Assembly (NCBI RefSeq): GCF_000735585.1 | Contig: NZ_JNNO01000014.1 | Span: 1-64,000 of the forward strand | Direction: 5' to 3' | DNA length: 64,000 bases | From: Devosia sp. LC5 | GTDB lineage: Bacteria; Pseudomonadota; Alphaproteobacteria; Rhizobiales; Devosiaceae | Shown: one piece after another, positions 9,134 through 16,811 of the stretch | Numbering within the stretch: position 1 is the stretch's first letter | How the letters are laid out: each line of letters opens with the position of its first letter | The notes under the pieces: model-generated | What the model was told of the DNA's origin: nothing | Databases searched by the model: none | The model's input: the letters and a program-made list of their open reading frames with translations, nothing else | Position numbers and translations under genes: made by a program

Positions 9134-9158
9134 CGGCGCCGTCCCCGGGGCGGCGCCG
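9134..9158 (+). terminator. GC-rich hairpin after the GST gene
   Basis: The stem cggcgccg-t-cccc / gggg-cggcgccg pairs with a single bulged T and essentially no loop. It starts 5 nt after the GST stop. There is no T tract, so termination is inferred. Confidence 0.5.
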
Positions 9159-9229
9159 TCCGCCATCTTCCACACCATCGTCAGAAACCACTTGCCATCG
9201 AGGAACCTGCCCGCTATCCACCCCTTGTC

Positions 9230-9320
9230 GGAGAGGTGGCCGAGTGGCCGAAGGCACGCCCCTGCTAAGGGCGCAGATCTCAAAAGGGTCTCGTGGGTTC
9301 GAATCCCATCCTCTCCGCCA
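9230..9320 (+). tRNA. tRNA-Ser(GCU), CCA encoded
   Basis: The acceptor stem ggagagg/cctctcc (9230-9236 with 9310-9316), discriminator G at 9317 and encoded CCA (9318-9320) are all present. The anticodon arm is cgccc-ctgctaa-gggcg with anticodon GCT at 9264-9266. A long variable arm and the T-arm gggttcgaatccc complete a class II tRNA. It reads AGC/AGU serine codons. Its 3' half is a favoured integration target for tyrosine recombinases, and one lies immediately downstream. Confidence 0.96.
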
Positions 9321-9444
9321 TTTTCCTAAAATCCAGTGTTTTCAGCGACTTAGGCTCCCGGAGAATCTGCGGGACTTGTACACATGCATGATGCACGTGT
9401 CGTTCTGCTGCCTCCGGTTTCGCGAGCTCGAGTCGGAGAAGACC

Positions 9445-11250
9445 ATGGCAGCCAAATGCGCCTATGTGGAAAAGGTCGGTGCGGTCTATTATGTGCGCAA
9501 ACGAATCCCACGGGCCTGGAAAGGGCGGGTGGAAGGTGAAGTTGTGCGCCTCTCGCTGCGGACCAAGGACCGGGCGCTGGCACTCAAATGGGGTCTGGAG
9601 GCCTTGGCGGTGTTCGAAGAGCTGTTGGGCATGGAGCCGGAGGACGCCCTCAAGCACCTGACGCGTCGACTGGTGGATGAGCAATTGCTGCTGCCCGAGG
9701 CCATGACCGGGGCCGATCTGGCGCGCCGCCGGGCGCTTGGAAATGTGGGTGCCAAGATCATCCGGGAGGCGCGCAGGAGCCTTGGGCTGGGCGAGCATCT
9801 TGACGCGCTCTACCGGGAACTGGTGTTTTTCAATCACGCGACCGTGCAGGGCGAAGCCGATTACGAGAGCCGGCCGGCCGAAGAAAGGGACGCGCCCAAG
9901 CCAAAGCCGCGGCAGTTCGATCTTTCAGGGTTTGATGCGGTGCTGGAGGCCCTCGGTGCTCCGGCAGGGCAGCCGCGGGTAGCCTCGCAGCTTTCGTCTC
10001 CCTCAGAGAACCCGCTGGGTGCAACGCCGCCGGCCGCAAAGTCGGCTCAGCCGGTTGCTGGGATGAATGCGTCCGCGCATGGGGCATCGAAGGTTCACAC
10101 CCTGCGCAGTTTGATGCAGGACTATTTTGGCCGCACCGGCAAGCTGACGGGGTCGGACAACCGCGCCAATATCGAGCGCGCGGTCAAAATGTTCGAGGAT
10201 CTGTGTCCGCAGGTGAAGACCCTGGCGGTGATGGACATTCCCTTGGCGCTTTGGGATCAGCTCTATGAATTTGTCCAGGAAATCCCGCATATGCGCGGTC
10301 AGGCCAGCCCCGACAATCTGGTCGCCTTTACCCGCCGGAAGCAGGCGGAAGGCAATGACTATCCCAGGCTGTCGGTAACAACGCTCAATTCGAACTATCT
10401 GGGCGCCATTACGCGCCTAGTCCGGCATGGCAACACACGGCGATTCTTCACCTGGCAGGCTCCGCCGCTTGTGATCTCGAAGAGCAAGCGGGCCACCAGA
10501 GGCAAGAGCCGGGTGCCATTCTCGTCAGAAGAGATTACTGCCATCACGTCTTGTCCTGTCTACACCGGGAGTGCCTCGCGCCACCGCCGTTATTCGCCAG
10601 GCTCGGCGATCTTTGCCGACGACCACATCTATTGGGCCCCGTTGATCTCCATGCATTCGGGCATGCGGGTCACGGAAGTGGGGATGCTGCGCCCGCATCA
10701 ACTGCAGATGTGGTTTGGCCGCCCCACGCTTGTGTTGGAGCTTGAGGAGGGGAGCAGCAACGATGCAGGCGAAGAAGGGTACAAGACGGGCAACGCGGTG
10801 CGACGCGTGGCCATTCATTCCCAACTGATCGGGATCGGTTTGCTCGATTTCTGGAACCGCCAGGTCAGCCTGGGACATGAGCGCCTGTTCCCGTCCTGGC
10901 CCGAGCACATCAAGGGTGGCAGGGATGGGCGTCCCGAGGTGCATTTCGAGGCAGACTTCTTCAACGCTCACCGATTGCAATGGGGCGTGCCGGCCCATCG
11001 CAAAAGCAAGCTGACGTTCCATTCGTTTCGCGGGTTCTTCATCCAGGCCTGTCACGACGCCAGGATCAACCCCTACACCATCTTGAAGTGGGTGGGGCAC
11101 GATGACGATACGGAGGCCAGGACGTCCGATGTGCACCGCGGCTATCTCAATGAGGACCTCACAGCGGATGAGGTTGGCGAGATCGACAAGGTCAAGGTTC
11201 CGCTAGGGCCCGTAATATCCTTCGCGGACTGGCTCAAGTCCCGGTCCTGA
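9445..11250 (+). CDS. tyrosine recombinase/integrase (phage-type, DUF6538-like N-terminus)
   Basis: The 601-residue protein has an N-terminal YYVRKRIPRAW region typical of large alphaproteobacterial integrases. Its C-terminal catalytic domain shows the expected set: Arg in MHSGMRVTEVG (about 407), HSFR (about 525-528), the second His in WVGHDDD (about 550) and the nucleophile Tyr in RGYLN (about 566). Its start is 125 nt after the tRNA-Ser CCA, the standard position for an element integrated at the tRNA 3' end. The ATG at 9445 is chosen for its Shine-Dalgarno sequence (ggagaag); the open frame extends back into the tRNA gene, which cannot be coding. Confidence 0.9.
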   Translation: MAAKCAYVEKVGAVYYVRKRIPRAWKGRVEGEVVRLSLRTKDRALALKWGLEALAVFEELLGMEPEDALKHLTRRLVDEQLLLPEAMTGADLARRRALGNVGAKIIREARRSLGLGEHLDALYRELVFFNHATVQGEADYESRPAEERDAPKPKPRQFDLSGFDAVLEALGAPAGQPRVASQLSSPSENPLGATPPAAKSAQPVAGMNASAHGASKVHTLRSLMQDYFGRTGKLTGSDNRANIERAVKMFEDLCPQVKTLAVMDIPLALWDQLYEFVQEIPHMRGQASPDNLVAFTRRKQAEGNDYPRLSVTTLNSNYLGAITRLVRHGNTRRFFTWQAPPLVISKSKRATRGKSRVPFSSEEITAITSCPVYTGSASRHRRYSPGSAIFADDHIYWAPLISMHSGMRVTEVGMLRPHQLQMWFGRPTLVLELEEGSSNDAGEEGYKTGNAVRRVAIHSQLIGIGLLDFWNRQVSLGHERLFPSWPEHIKGGRDGRPEVHFEADFFNAHRLQWGVPAHRKSKLTFHSFRGFFIQACHDARINPYTILKWVGHDDDTEARTSDVHRGYLNEDLTADEVGEIDKVKVPLGPVISFADWLKSRS

Positions 11251-11323
11251 GATCGTGTTCGCATGGCTCGTTTTGGGCGCACCCGGTGACGCATTTTTCG
11301 CCAACACCCCCGTTACCTCCTCA

Positions 11324-11345
11324 CACCTGGTGCGCGCACCGGGTG
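11324..11345. terminator. palindrome between convergent genes
   Basis: A 22-bp near-perfect palindrome with core ggtgcgcgcacc (11329-11340) sits between the integrase stop and the stop of the leftward 153-residue gene. This position suits a bidirectional terminator, but no T tract is present. Confidence 0.4.
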
Positions 11346-11358
11346 CGCGAGACTTCTG

Positions 11359-11820
11359 TTACCGCTTCAGCGCGCGCAATTGTTCGATCACCTTGGCTGC
11401 CAGCCGCTGGCGGGTTCGGCGCTGCCAGGTGATCCGGCGCTCATCGACGCTGGCGAACAGACGTAGAAAGGCGGCTTTGCTTTCCTTCTCATCATAGCCG
11501 GCATCGATCAGTTCCTTGACTGACAGCCGGAACAGGCTATCGGCCCAGTGGGGCTGCCGGCTCATCACGCCGAAGACGGCGTTGGATGTCGCCTGCTGGA
11601 CTGCAGCACTGTCCGGCGCCATTTGCAGGGCCTTTTCCTGCTTGTAGCGCGCGGTGCGAGCAGAGTGCTTTTTCTGGCTTTCGGTGTGGACCTCACGCTC
11701 GGGAAGGTTCAGGTCGAGATATGCCAAGGCATCCTCGCCCATCAAATTGCGCAGCCTGTGCTTGAGAGCGTCCGCGCTATCCGGCTTCTTTCGGGAAGCA
11801 TCGTCTCCATTGGCACTCAT
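11359..11820 (-). CDS. hypothetical protein in the tRNA-Ser element
   Basis: I do not recognise this protein. It has 153 residues, is highly charged and is largely helical by composition, with a Lys/Arg-rich middle (SQKKHSARTARYKQEKA) and a basic C-terminus (WQRRTRQRLAAKVIEQLRALKR), which would suit nucleic-acid binding. Its start overlaps the stop of the upstream wHTH-like gene by 4 nt, so the two are co-transcribed away from parA. It has no membrane segment or signal peptide. Accessory regulation of the element is a guess only. Confidence 0.6.
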   Translation of the reverse strand: MSANGDDASRKKPDSADALKHRLRNLMGEDALAYLDLNLPEREVHTESQKKHSARTARYKQEKALQMAPDSAAVQQATSNAVFGVMSRQPHWADSLFRLSVKELIDAGYDEKESKAAFLRLFASVDERRITWQRRTRQRLAAKVIEQLRALKR

Positions 11821-12278
11821 GGCTTTGTCTGCGCCTCCGCTTTACCAGCCGGCGCGACGCGTTCGATGATATCGGGTGCCAAAATCAGGTCGAGCTCCTG
11901 AAGAAGCATTTTGCCGTGCTTCGAAATCGCCACGTAGCGGCCCCGCCGATCGTTAGGGTCGACCGCCTTGTCGATCAGCTGGAGACCGGAATTGTTGCCG
12001 GCGCCGGACCCCAGGAGGTCGATCTGTCGGGCAATGGTGGGATAGGGCTGGCCATGGGAGCGGGCCACAATGTCCGACACGGAGGCGAATTCGCCTTTCT
12101 CCTGCGGGGTCAGGCCAACCTTCAGCAAGGTGGCCAACTGCCCCAGGGTGATTGCAGGATAGCGTCGCTGAATGGTTTCCAGCGCCTGACCGAACCGCTC
12201 CAGTTCCGGGCTTTCGAAGACCTCGCGGGCGCCGAGAAACAGAAAGAACACGTCCTTGACTCCAGAATGTGTGAACAT
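11817..12278 (-). CDS. winged-helix (MarR-like) protein, divergent from parA
   Basis: The 153-residue reading from the ATG at 12278 has a helical region (RRYPAITLGQLATLLKVG, then SVSDIVARSHGQPYPTIARQIDLLG) followed by a wing-like DPNDRRGRYVAISKHGKMLLQELD. This is the pattern of MarR-type winged helices in which a strand-turn-strand carries Asp-x-x-Asp-Arg-Arg. It probably regulates the divergent parA operon or itself. The start is uncertain: a TATAAT sequence on the same strand lies only 3 nt before the ATG, so transcription may begin inside and a downstream GTG at 12251 could be used. Confidence 0.6.
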   Translation of the reverse strand: MFTHSGVKDVFFLFLGAREVFESPELERFGQALETIQRRYPAITLGQLATLLKVGLTPQEKGEFASVSDIVARSHGQPYPTIARQIDLLGSGAGNNSGLQLIDKAVDPNDRRGRYVAISKHGKMLLQELDLILAPDIIERVAPAGKAEAQTKP

Positions 12279-12315
12279 GATATTATAACATACGATAACA
12301 ATATCAACTGGTGCA

Positions 12316-13068
12316 GTGATGCGTCGACCACTTCTTTCCGGGAGTCTGTCAGACCCCTCTTTCAGTGCTGTGGGCGCCACACGCGCAACCGACACCATCA
12401 ATGTCGAGCGTAGGAGAGGCGCTATTATTGCCGTGGTGGCGAACGGCAAGGGCGGTTGTGGCAAATCCACTTTGGTTCTGAACATGGCCATTGGCTACGG
12501 CCAGAGAAAGCAGCGCGTGCTGATTATCGACGCCGATATCGAGCAGAAGACGGCGAGCAAGTGGCCTCGACCGGCAGGTCTTGCCGGTCCGGTTGTGGTC
12601 GCATCGCCGACGGTAGAGATTCTCGACAGACTGGCGGCGGTCATCGGCCACTACGATATTGTACTGATCGACCTGGCCGGCCGGGATGACCGGGCTGCCG
12701 CCCCGGTCCTGGCTGTCGCCGACATCCTTATCTCTCCAGCCAAACCGTCGCATCAGGACCTGTCGGAGCTGGACCGCTTTATCCGGGTCGCGAAGGCCAA
12801 GGCCACGCCGCACCTGGTGGTCTTCAATGAAGCCACCCGCGAAACCACCGGTGAGCTCTCCCAACTCGTGCAGGAATTCTCTCAGTTCAAACCCTTCCTG
12901 CCGACGGCGATGCAGCAGCTGGCGGGCTATCGTCGAGCCTATGCGTACGGGCGCAGCGTGCTTGAATATAAGCAAGCCCATCCGGCCAAGGAGAATTTTT
13001 GCCGGGTGTTCAGGCAGATTGAGGCTGCCATCAGCCAAGCTCGGGCGAATGCGGGGATGGCGCAGTGA
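12316..13068 (+). CDS. parA: ParA-family (type Ib-like) partition ATPase
   Basis: The protein has 250 residues. The deviant Walker A motif NGKGGCGKST (about residues 43-52) carries both signature lysines, and LIIDADIEQKTASKW and VLIDLAGRDD supply the switch regions. There is no N-terminal helix-turn-helix, so it resembles short type Ib ParA/ParF proteins, which form nucleotide-dependent gradients on the nucleoid to position DNA. The next gene, overlapping by 4 nt, encodes a ribbon-helix-helix protein, the usual partner of this class. The start is ambiguous (GTG at 12316, ATG at 12319), because the ATPase fold only begins near residue 36. Confidence 0.85.
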   Translation: MMRRPLLSGSLSDPSFSAVGATRATDTINVERRRGAIIAVVANGKGGCGKSTLVLNMAIGYGQRKQRVLIIDADIEQKTASKWPRPAGLAGPVVVASPTVEILDRLAAVIGHYDIVLIDLAGRDDRAAAPVLAVADILISPAKPSHQDLSELDRFIRVAKAKATPHLVVFNEATRETTGELSQLVQEFSQFKPFLPTAMQQLAGYRRAYAYGRSVLEYKQAHPAKENFCRVFRQIEAAISQARANAGMAQ

Positions 13069-13379
13069 TAACGCGGACCAAGCCAGACGAACAGAAGCCG
13101 CTCACCCTGTCTCAGATGCTCGAGGCGGCGACCGGCGCGGAAGCTGGGGATGCATCAATCCTCACTCATGACGATGACATCGCCCGGACCAGCCTGCGGA
13201 TCCCCCGTGCGGTCTTGCAGGAGGTGTCGGCGCTGGCCCAGGCCAACCGGGTAAGCACAAGCCTGCTCATTAATCTGTTGCTCGACAATTATCTGGCGGG
13301 GGAGGGGCGGCTGGGCTACGCGACACTGGCGCCATGGTACGCGGAGTATGTGCTGCGGAAAAAGCCGACGGCCGACTGA
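13065..13379 (+). CDS. ribbon-helix-helix protein, probable partition partner of ParA
   Basis: The 104-residue protein starts at a GTG that overlaps the parA stop by 4 nt. Its C-terminal half (TSLRIPRAVLQEVSALAQANRVSTSLLINLLLDNYL, from about residue 43) has the strand-helix-helix layout of MetJ/Arc/CopG-type DNA-binding proteins. An unstructured charged N-terminal arm of about 40 residues precedes it, as in ParG-like centromere-binding proteins, which use such arms to stimulate their ParA. Nine tandem 8-bp repeats lie about 50 bp downstream and are a plausible binding site. Confidence 0.75.
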   Translation: MITRTKPDEQKPLTLSQMLEAATGAEAGDASILTHDDDIARTSLRIPRAVLQEVSALAQANRVSTSLLINLLLDNYLAGEGRLGYATLAPWYAEYVLRKKPTAD

Positions 13380-13427
13380 ATATTCCTGCGAAGCCATTGA
13401 CGGTGCCAGCCGAAGCATCATCCCTTC

Positions 13428-13499
13428 GATGCCGCGATGCCGCGATGCCGCGATGCCGCGATGCCGCGATGCCGCGATGCCGCGATGCCGCGATGCCGC
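13428..13499. repeat. nine perfect tandem copies of the 8-bp unit GATGCCGC
   Basis: Positions 13428-13499 are nine uninterrupted copies of gatgccgc, located 48 bp after the stop of the ribbon-helix-helix gene. Because 8 is not a multiple of 3, all frames translate to a Met-Pro-Arg-Cys-Arg-Asp-Ala-Ala cycle, which is not expected to be protein. It could be a centromere-like array for the neighbouring RHH protein or a simple slippage-prone repeat. Confidence 0.95.
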
Positions 13500-13624
13500 C
13501 TGTCCAGACCTGGTACCTGGGGGCAGATTCGCGCCCTTATCAGACATTCGGTGCTCCCGCGGTGACGCTCAAAAGCTGCCGCTGCTTCCTATATGTGAGT
13601 GGGCAATGTAAATCGGCGATCATT

Positions 13625-14368
13625 TCAAGCGCGGCTAAACGTCTCCAATAGCGATACGAAACTGTGCCGCTCGCCCTGGCCTTCGGTCAGCTTCACGCGG
13701 CCCTCGATGTCGCCAAGGTGGGTGTCCATCAGGCCTTGCGCCTTTTGCAGGTCCTTGTCCCGCAGGGCCGCAGCAATCGCCCGGTGGTGCTCCGCACCGC
13801 AATCGTCAACCCGCTCGTCCTCGTAAAGAGCCATGACCAGCGAAAGCCGGGCAACCAGCTTTGCCAGCATTTCGGACAGCACGGCATTGCCGGCAATCCG
13901 CGATAATTCGACGTGGAACTGACCGACCGACGCGGATTTGGGTGCGTTGTGATCGGCGTGGTAGACGCGCAGTTCTTCCTCGGTGAGGGCGTCCAGCCGG
14001 TCGAGATCGGCTGGCGTGATGCGCTGCAACACCAGTTCAAGCGTTGTTCGCTCCAAGGCCCGCCGCGCTTCGAAGAGCTGCTTGGCCTCCTCGATCGAGG
14101 GCTCGGCGACGAACGTGCCGCGATTGCGCTTGCGCTCGAGCAGGCGGTCACGCTGCAGCACACCAAGGGCACCCCGGACCACGGTGCGGCTGACGCCGAA
14201 ATGCTCGGCGATGGCTTCTTCGATAATCTTGCTGCCGGGCTTGAGCGCGCCTTCGCCAATGGCGGTGGCGAGCGTCGCGCAGATGCGGTCCGTCACATCC
14301 TCGGCCTCTTCGATATCGCTGAGCGGCTCCGCGATTGGCGCGGTCTTTTTCCGTGTCGGCTTACGCAT
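13625..14368 (-). CDS. GntR-family transcriptional regulator (FadR/FCD subfamily)
   Basis: The 247-residue protein has an N-terminal winged helix (GALKPGSKIIEEAIAEHFGVSRTVVRGALGVLQRDRLLERKRNRGTFVAEPS, about residues 40-95) and a C-terminal FCD ligand domain with the expected metal-binding residues (Asp/His in FHVELSRIAGN and the ECGAEHHRAIAAAL region). It is divergent from the spermidine/putrescine-type ABC operon and most likely controls it in response to the imported compound or a breakdown product. The ATG at 14368 is chosen because the family starts about 25 residues before the winged helix; an in-frame extension to 14461 would run over the candidate operator. Confidence 0.88.
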   Translation of the reverse strand: MRKPTRKKTAPIAEPLSDIEEAEDVTDRICATLATAIGEGALKPGSKIIEEAIAEHFGVSRTVVRGALGVLQRDRLLERKRNRGTFVAEPSIEEAKQLFEARRALERTTLELVLQRITPADLDRLDALTEEELRVYHADHNAPKSASVGQFHVELSRIAGNAVLSEMLAKLVARLSLVMALYEDERVDDCGAEHHRAIAAALRDKDLQKAQGLMDTHLGDIEGRVKLTEGQGERHSFVSLLETFSRA

Positions 14369-14449
14369 GGTCACTCCGAATCCTTGCCTAACAATAGCGC
14401 AGCTGGCGAAATTTTGTGCATCATTTTTTGCGCGATAACATTCGAACAA

Positions 14450-14461
14450 TTGTACGAACAA
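14450..14461. promoter_or_regulatory. candidate GntR operator
   Basis: The 12-bp sequence ttgtacgaacaa (TTGT-n4-ACAA) lies in the divergent control region, inside a longer partly symmetric stretch (ttcgaacaattgtacgaa). TTGT...ACAA symmetry is typical of FadR-subfamily operators. It lies upstream of the sigma-54 promoter, so it could act on the GntR gene, the ABC operon or both. Confidence 0.4.
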
Positions 14462-14539
14462 ACTTTCGCAGATTTATGGGAATTTATTTTACACATTTAT
14501 ATCAATGGATTGAACGAATTTGCTCCGCCGAACTTCGAT

Positions 14540-14556
14540 CTGGCACGGCGCTTGCA
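14540..14556 (+). promoter_or_regulatory. sigma-54 (RpoN) -24/-12 promoter
   Basis: The sequence ctggcacg-n4-ttgca matches the RpoN consensus (YTGGCACG-N4-TTGCW) at every fixed position, with the GG at 14542-14543 and the GC at 14554-14555 spaced correctly. It lies 80 bp upstream of the first ABC gene and reads towards it. RpoN promoters need an enhancer-binding activator, and none is encoded in the window. Confidence 0.8.
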
Positions 14557-14635
14557 ATGAGGTCGGCAGTACCACCATCACCCATTGCAAGTCTCATGCC
14601 GTCTTGGACGGACAGGACGAACCGGGAGAGACCAA

Positions 14636-15739
14636 ATGAGCGGCCTCATCGCCAATACCCTGTCCGTCCGGGGGCTGACCCATAGCTATGGCGGCGCTGC
14701 GGCTGTCGATGACGTGTCCTTCACGGTGCCAGCCGGAGAGATCGCCGCATTGCTCGGCCCGAGCGGCTGCGGCAAGTCCACCGTGCTGCGCGCCATTGCG
14801 GGGCTCGTTAGCCCGCGTAACGGCAGCATCATGCTGGGCGATGCGGATCTGGGGCATTTGCCCGCTCGCGAGCGGGGCATCGGCATGGTGTTCCAGAATT
14901 ATGCGCTGTTCCCGCATCTCACGGTTGCCGAGAATATCGCCTATCCCCTGGCTTGCCAGCATGTGGGCCGGGCGGAGCGCCGCGAGCGCGTGGCCGAAAT
15001 GCTCGAGCTGGTGCGGCTGGCCGATTATGCCAAGCGCCTGCCGCGCGAACTCTCGGGTGGGCAGCAGCAGCGTGTCGCCGTTGCCCGCGCTCTGGCGCCT
15101 AGCCCATCCCTGCTGTTGCTCGATGAACCCTTTGGCGCGCTCGATCGTGCACTGCGTTTTGACCTGCAGGTCGAAATGCTGCGCCTGCAAAAGACGCTGG
15201 GCATTACTACCCTGATCGTCACCCATGATCAGGAGGAGGCGCAGAGTCTGGCCAGTTCGCTCGTGCTGATGAACAAGGGAAAAATCGAGCAGATCGATAC
15301 GCCGATGGCTGTCTATGACCGGCCGCAGACCCTGTTCGTCAATCGCTTCATCGGCCAGGCCAACCAGTTCGAAGCCATCGTTGAAACGCTGGAGGCGAAT
15401 GCGACAATTCTCCGCCTCCGCTCGGGCGAGGCTTTGTCGCTGCCCCACCGGCTGGATTTCGTCACCGGCGCTGCCGTCGTCGCCACCTGCCGGCCCGAGC
15501 ATGTGTCGCTAGTCGATACGCCCGCCGCCAACACGCTGGCCGCGACAGTCGGCGTCTCCGTGCCGCTGGGCCCCAGCCTGGTGCACGACCTTATCCTCGC
15601 CAATGGCGGCGAGCTGCGCGCCAGCCAGGCGCGCGGCCCGGAAACCGCTGTTCCGGCTGCCGGCTCCACCGTCTTTGCCAGCATCGACACCGCGCGATGC
15701 CACGTCTTTCCGGCCCAAGCCGGGACGCCTTCTGCCTGA
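14636..15739 (+). CDS. ABC transporter ATP-binding protein (spermidine/putrescine PotA type)
   Basis: The 367-residue protein has Walker A GPSGCGKST (about 41-49), the Q-loop in MVFQNYALFPHLT, the signature LSGGQQQR (about 139-146), Walker B LLLLDEP (about 160) and the His switch THDQ. A C-terminal TOBE-type region of about 120 residues follows, as in PotA/CysA-like ATPases. It energises the two permeases encoded downstream. It is the first gene of a six-gene operon behind the sigma-54 promoter, with Shine-Dalgarno gggagag before the ATG. The substrate is not readable from the ATPase. Confidence 0.92.
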   Translation: MSGLIANTLSVRGLTHSYGGAAAVDDVSFTVPAGEIAALLGPSGCGKSTVLRAIAGLVSPRNGSIMLGDADLGHLPARERGIGMVFQNYALFPHLTVAENIAYPLACQHVGRAERRERVAEMLELVRLADYAKRLPRELSGGQQQRVAVARALAPSPSLLLLDEPFGALDRALRFDLQVEMLRLQKTLGITTLIVTHDQEEAQSLASSLVLMNKGKIEQIDTPMAVYDRPQTLFVNRFIGQANQFEAIVETLEANATILRLRSGEALSLPHRLDFVTGAAVVATCRPEHVSLVDTPAANTLAATVGVSVPLGPSLVHDLILANGGELRASQARGPETAVPAAGSTVFASIDTARCHVFPAQAGTPSA

Positions 15740-15754
15740 TCCTCACTCGAACCC

Positions 15755-16807
15755 ATGGTGCATGACATGACTACAATGAAATTGACCCGCCGCCAGTTCG
15801 GATTCCTTGCCGCCGGCGCGGCAGCTGCCGGCCTGCTGCCCATTCCCGCCCGCGCCGCCAATGGCAGCATGGTCGCGGCGACCTTTCCCGGCAATTGGGA
15901 GGATGCCTATCGCCGCGTGCTGACCCCGCTGGTCTCGCAGGCCGGGTTCGATCTCACCATCGCACCGGCCCTGGCGCAGGATCAGTTGGCCAAGGTCATG
16001 GCCAGCCCCGGCAGCCCTGCCTATGACACGCTGCTGATGTCGCCTGGCCAGATGGCCATTGCCCTCGAAAACGACCTGATCCAGAAAATCGACACCAGCC
16101 GTCTGGCCAATTGGAGCAAGCTCGATCCGGCGTTCCAGGGCGAATACGGCCCCACCGTCACCGTCGAAGTCAACGGCATTGCCTATAATCCCAATCTGGT
16201 GCCGGCGCCGAAGGGCTATGCCGACCTGTTCGAAAACCCGGCTTTTGCCGGCAAGGTCTCCTGGACCGGCTTTGGCTCCAACACCGCCGTCATGGCCTAT
16301 ACCCAGCTCGCCAGTATCTATGGCAGCGGTCCCGATGACATGGAGGCCGTGTTCAAGCTGTTCGCCGACCATCCAGAAAACCTGGCCGGTGTCGTCGACA
16401 GCACCAATAGCCAGATGTCGCTCTACCAGCAGGGCGAGATCGCCGTGTTCATGTGCAGCACCGGCAATGTCGCCAAACTCAAGAGCCTGGGCCTCAATGC
16501 CGAATTCGTGCATCCCGAGACCGGCTCGCCCGCCGCGCCGGTCAATATCCACCTGACCAAGGGCTCGGCTAATCTCGACGCAGCCTATGCCTATATGGAT
16601 GCCGCCATCTCCATGGCCGCGCAGGAACAATTGACCCTGCCGCCCACCGAGATGTTCCCCACCAATATGGACGTCGCCCTGACGCCGGGCATCGAGGCCT
16701 TTGTTACCCGCGATACCATCCCCTCGCTGGTCTATCCCGATTGGGCAATGATCAACAAGAACCGGGCCGACTGGATCCGTGCTTTCGACGCTCTGGTTGC
16801 AGGCTAG
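15755..16807 (+). CDS. periplasmic substrate-binding protein with TAT signal
   Basis: The protein has about 350 residues and an N-terminal twin-arginine signal (LTRRQFGFLAAGAAAAG, then a probable cleavage after ARA). This is common for alphaproteobacterial type 2 binding proteins of the PotD/AfuA cluster. The mature part has the two-lobe layout of polyamine/iron/thiamine-type binding proteins, including TVTVEVNGIAYNPNLV and FVTRDTIPSLVYPDWAMINKNR. The start could be ATG 15755 or 15767. It feeds the permeases just downstream. The ligand is not determined; the creatinase-like enzyme in the operon hints at a small nitrogenous compound. Confidence 0.88.
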   Translation: MVHDMTTMKLTRRQFGFLAAGAAAAGLLPIPARAANGSMVAATFPGNWEDAYRRVLTPLVSQAGFDLTIAPALAQDQLAKVMASPGSPAYDTLLMSPGQMAIALENDLIQKIDTSRLANWSKLDPAFQGEYGPTVTVEVNGIAYNPNLVPAPKGYADLFENPAFAGKVSWTGFGSNTAVMAYTQLASIYGSGPDDMEAVFKLFADHPENLAGVVDSTNSQMSLYQQGEIAVFMCSTGNVAKLKSLGLNAEFVHPETGSPAAPVNIHLTKGSANLDAAYAYMDAAISMAAQEQLTLPPTEMFPTNMDVALTPGIEAFVTRDTIPSLVYPDWAMINKNRADWIRAFDALVAG

Positions 16808-16811
16808 TCCG

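Noticed and set aside
9244..9444. N-terminal extension of the integrase into the tRNA gene
   Set aside because: The frame is open by chance across the tRNA; a good Shine-Dalgarno and family start occur at 9445.
13428..13499. CRISPR array
   Set aside because: Units are 8 bp with no spacers and no cas genes nearby; a simple tandem repeat.
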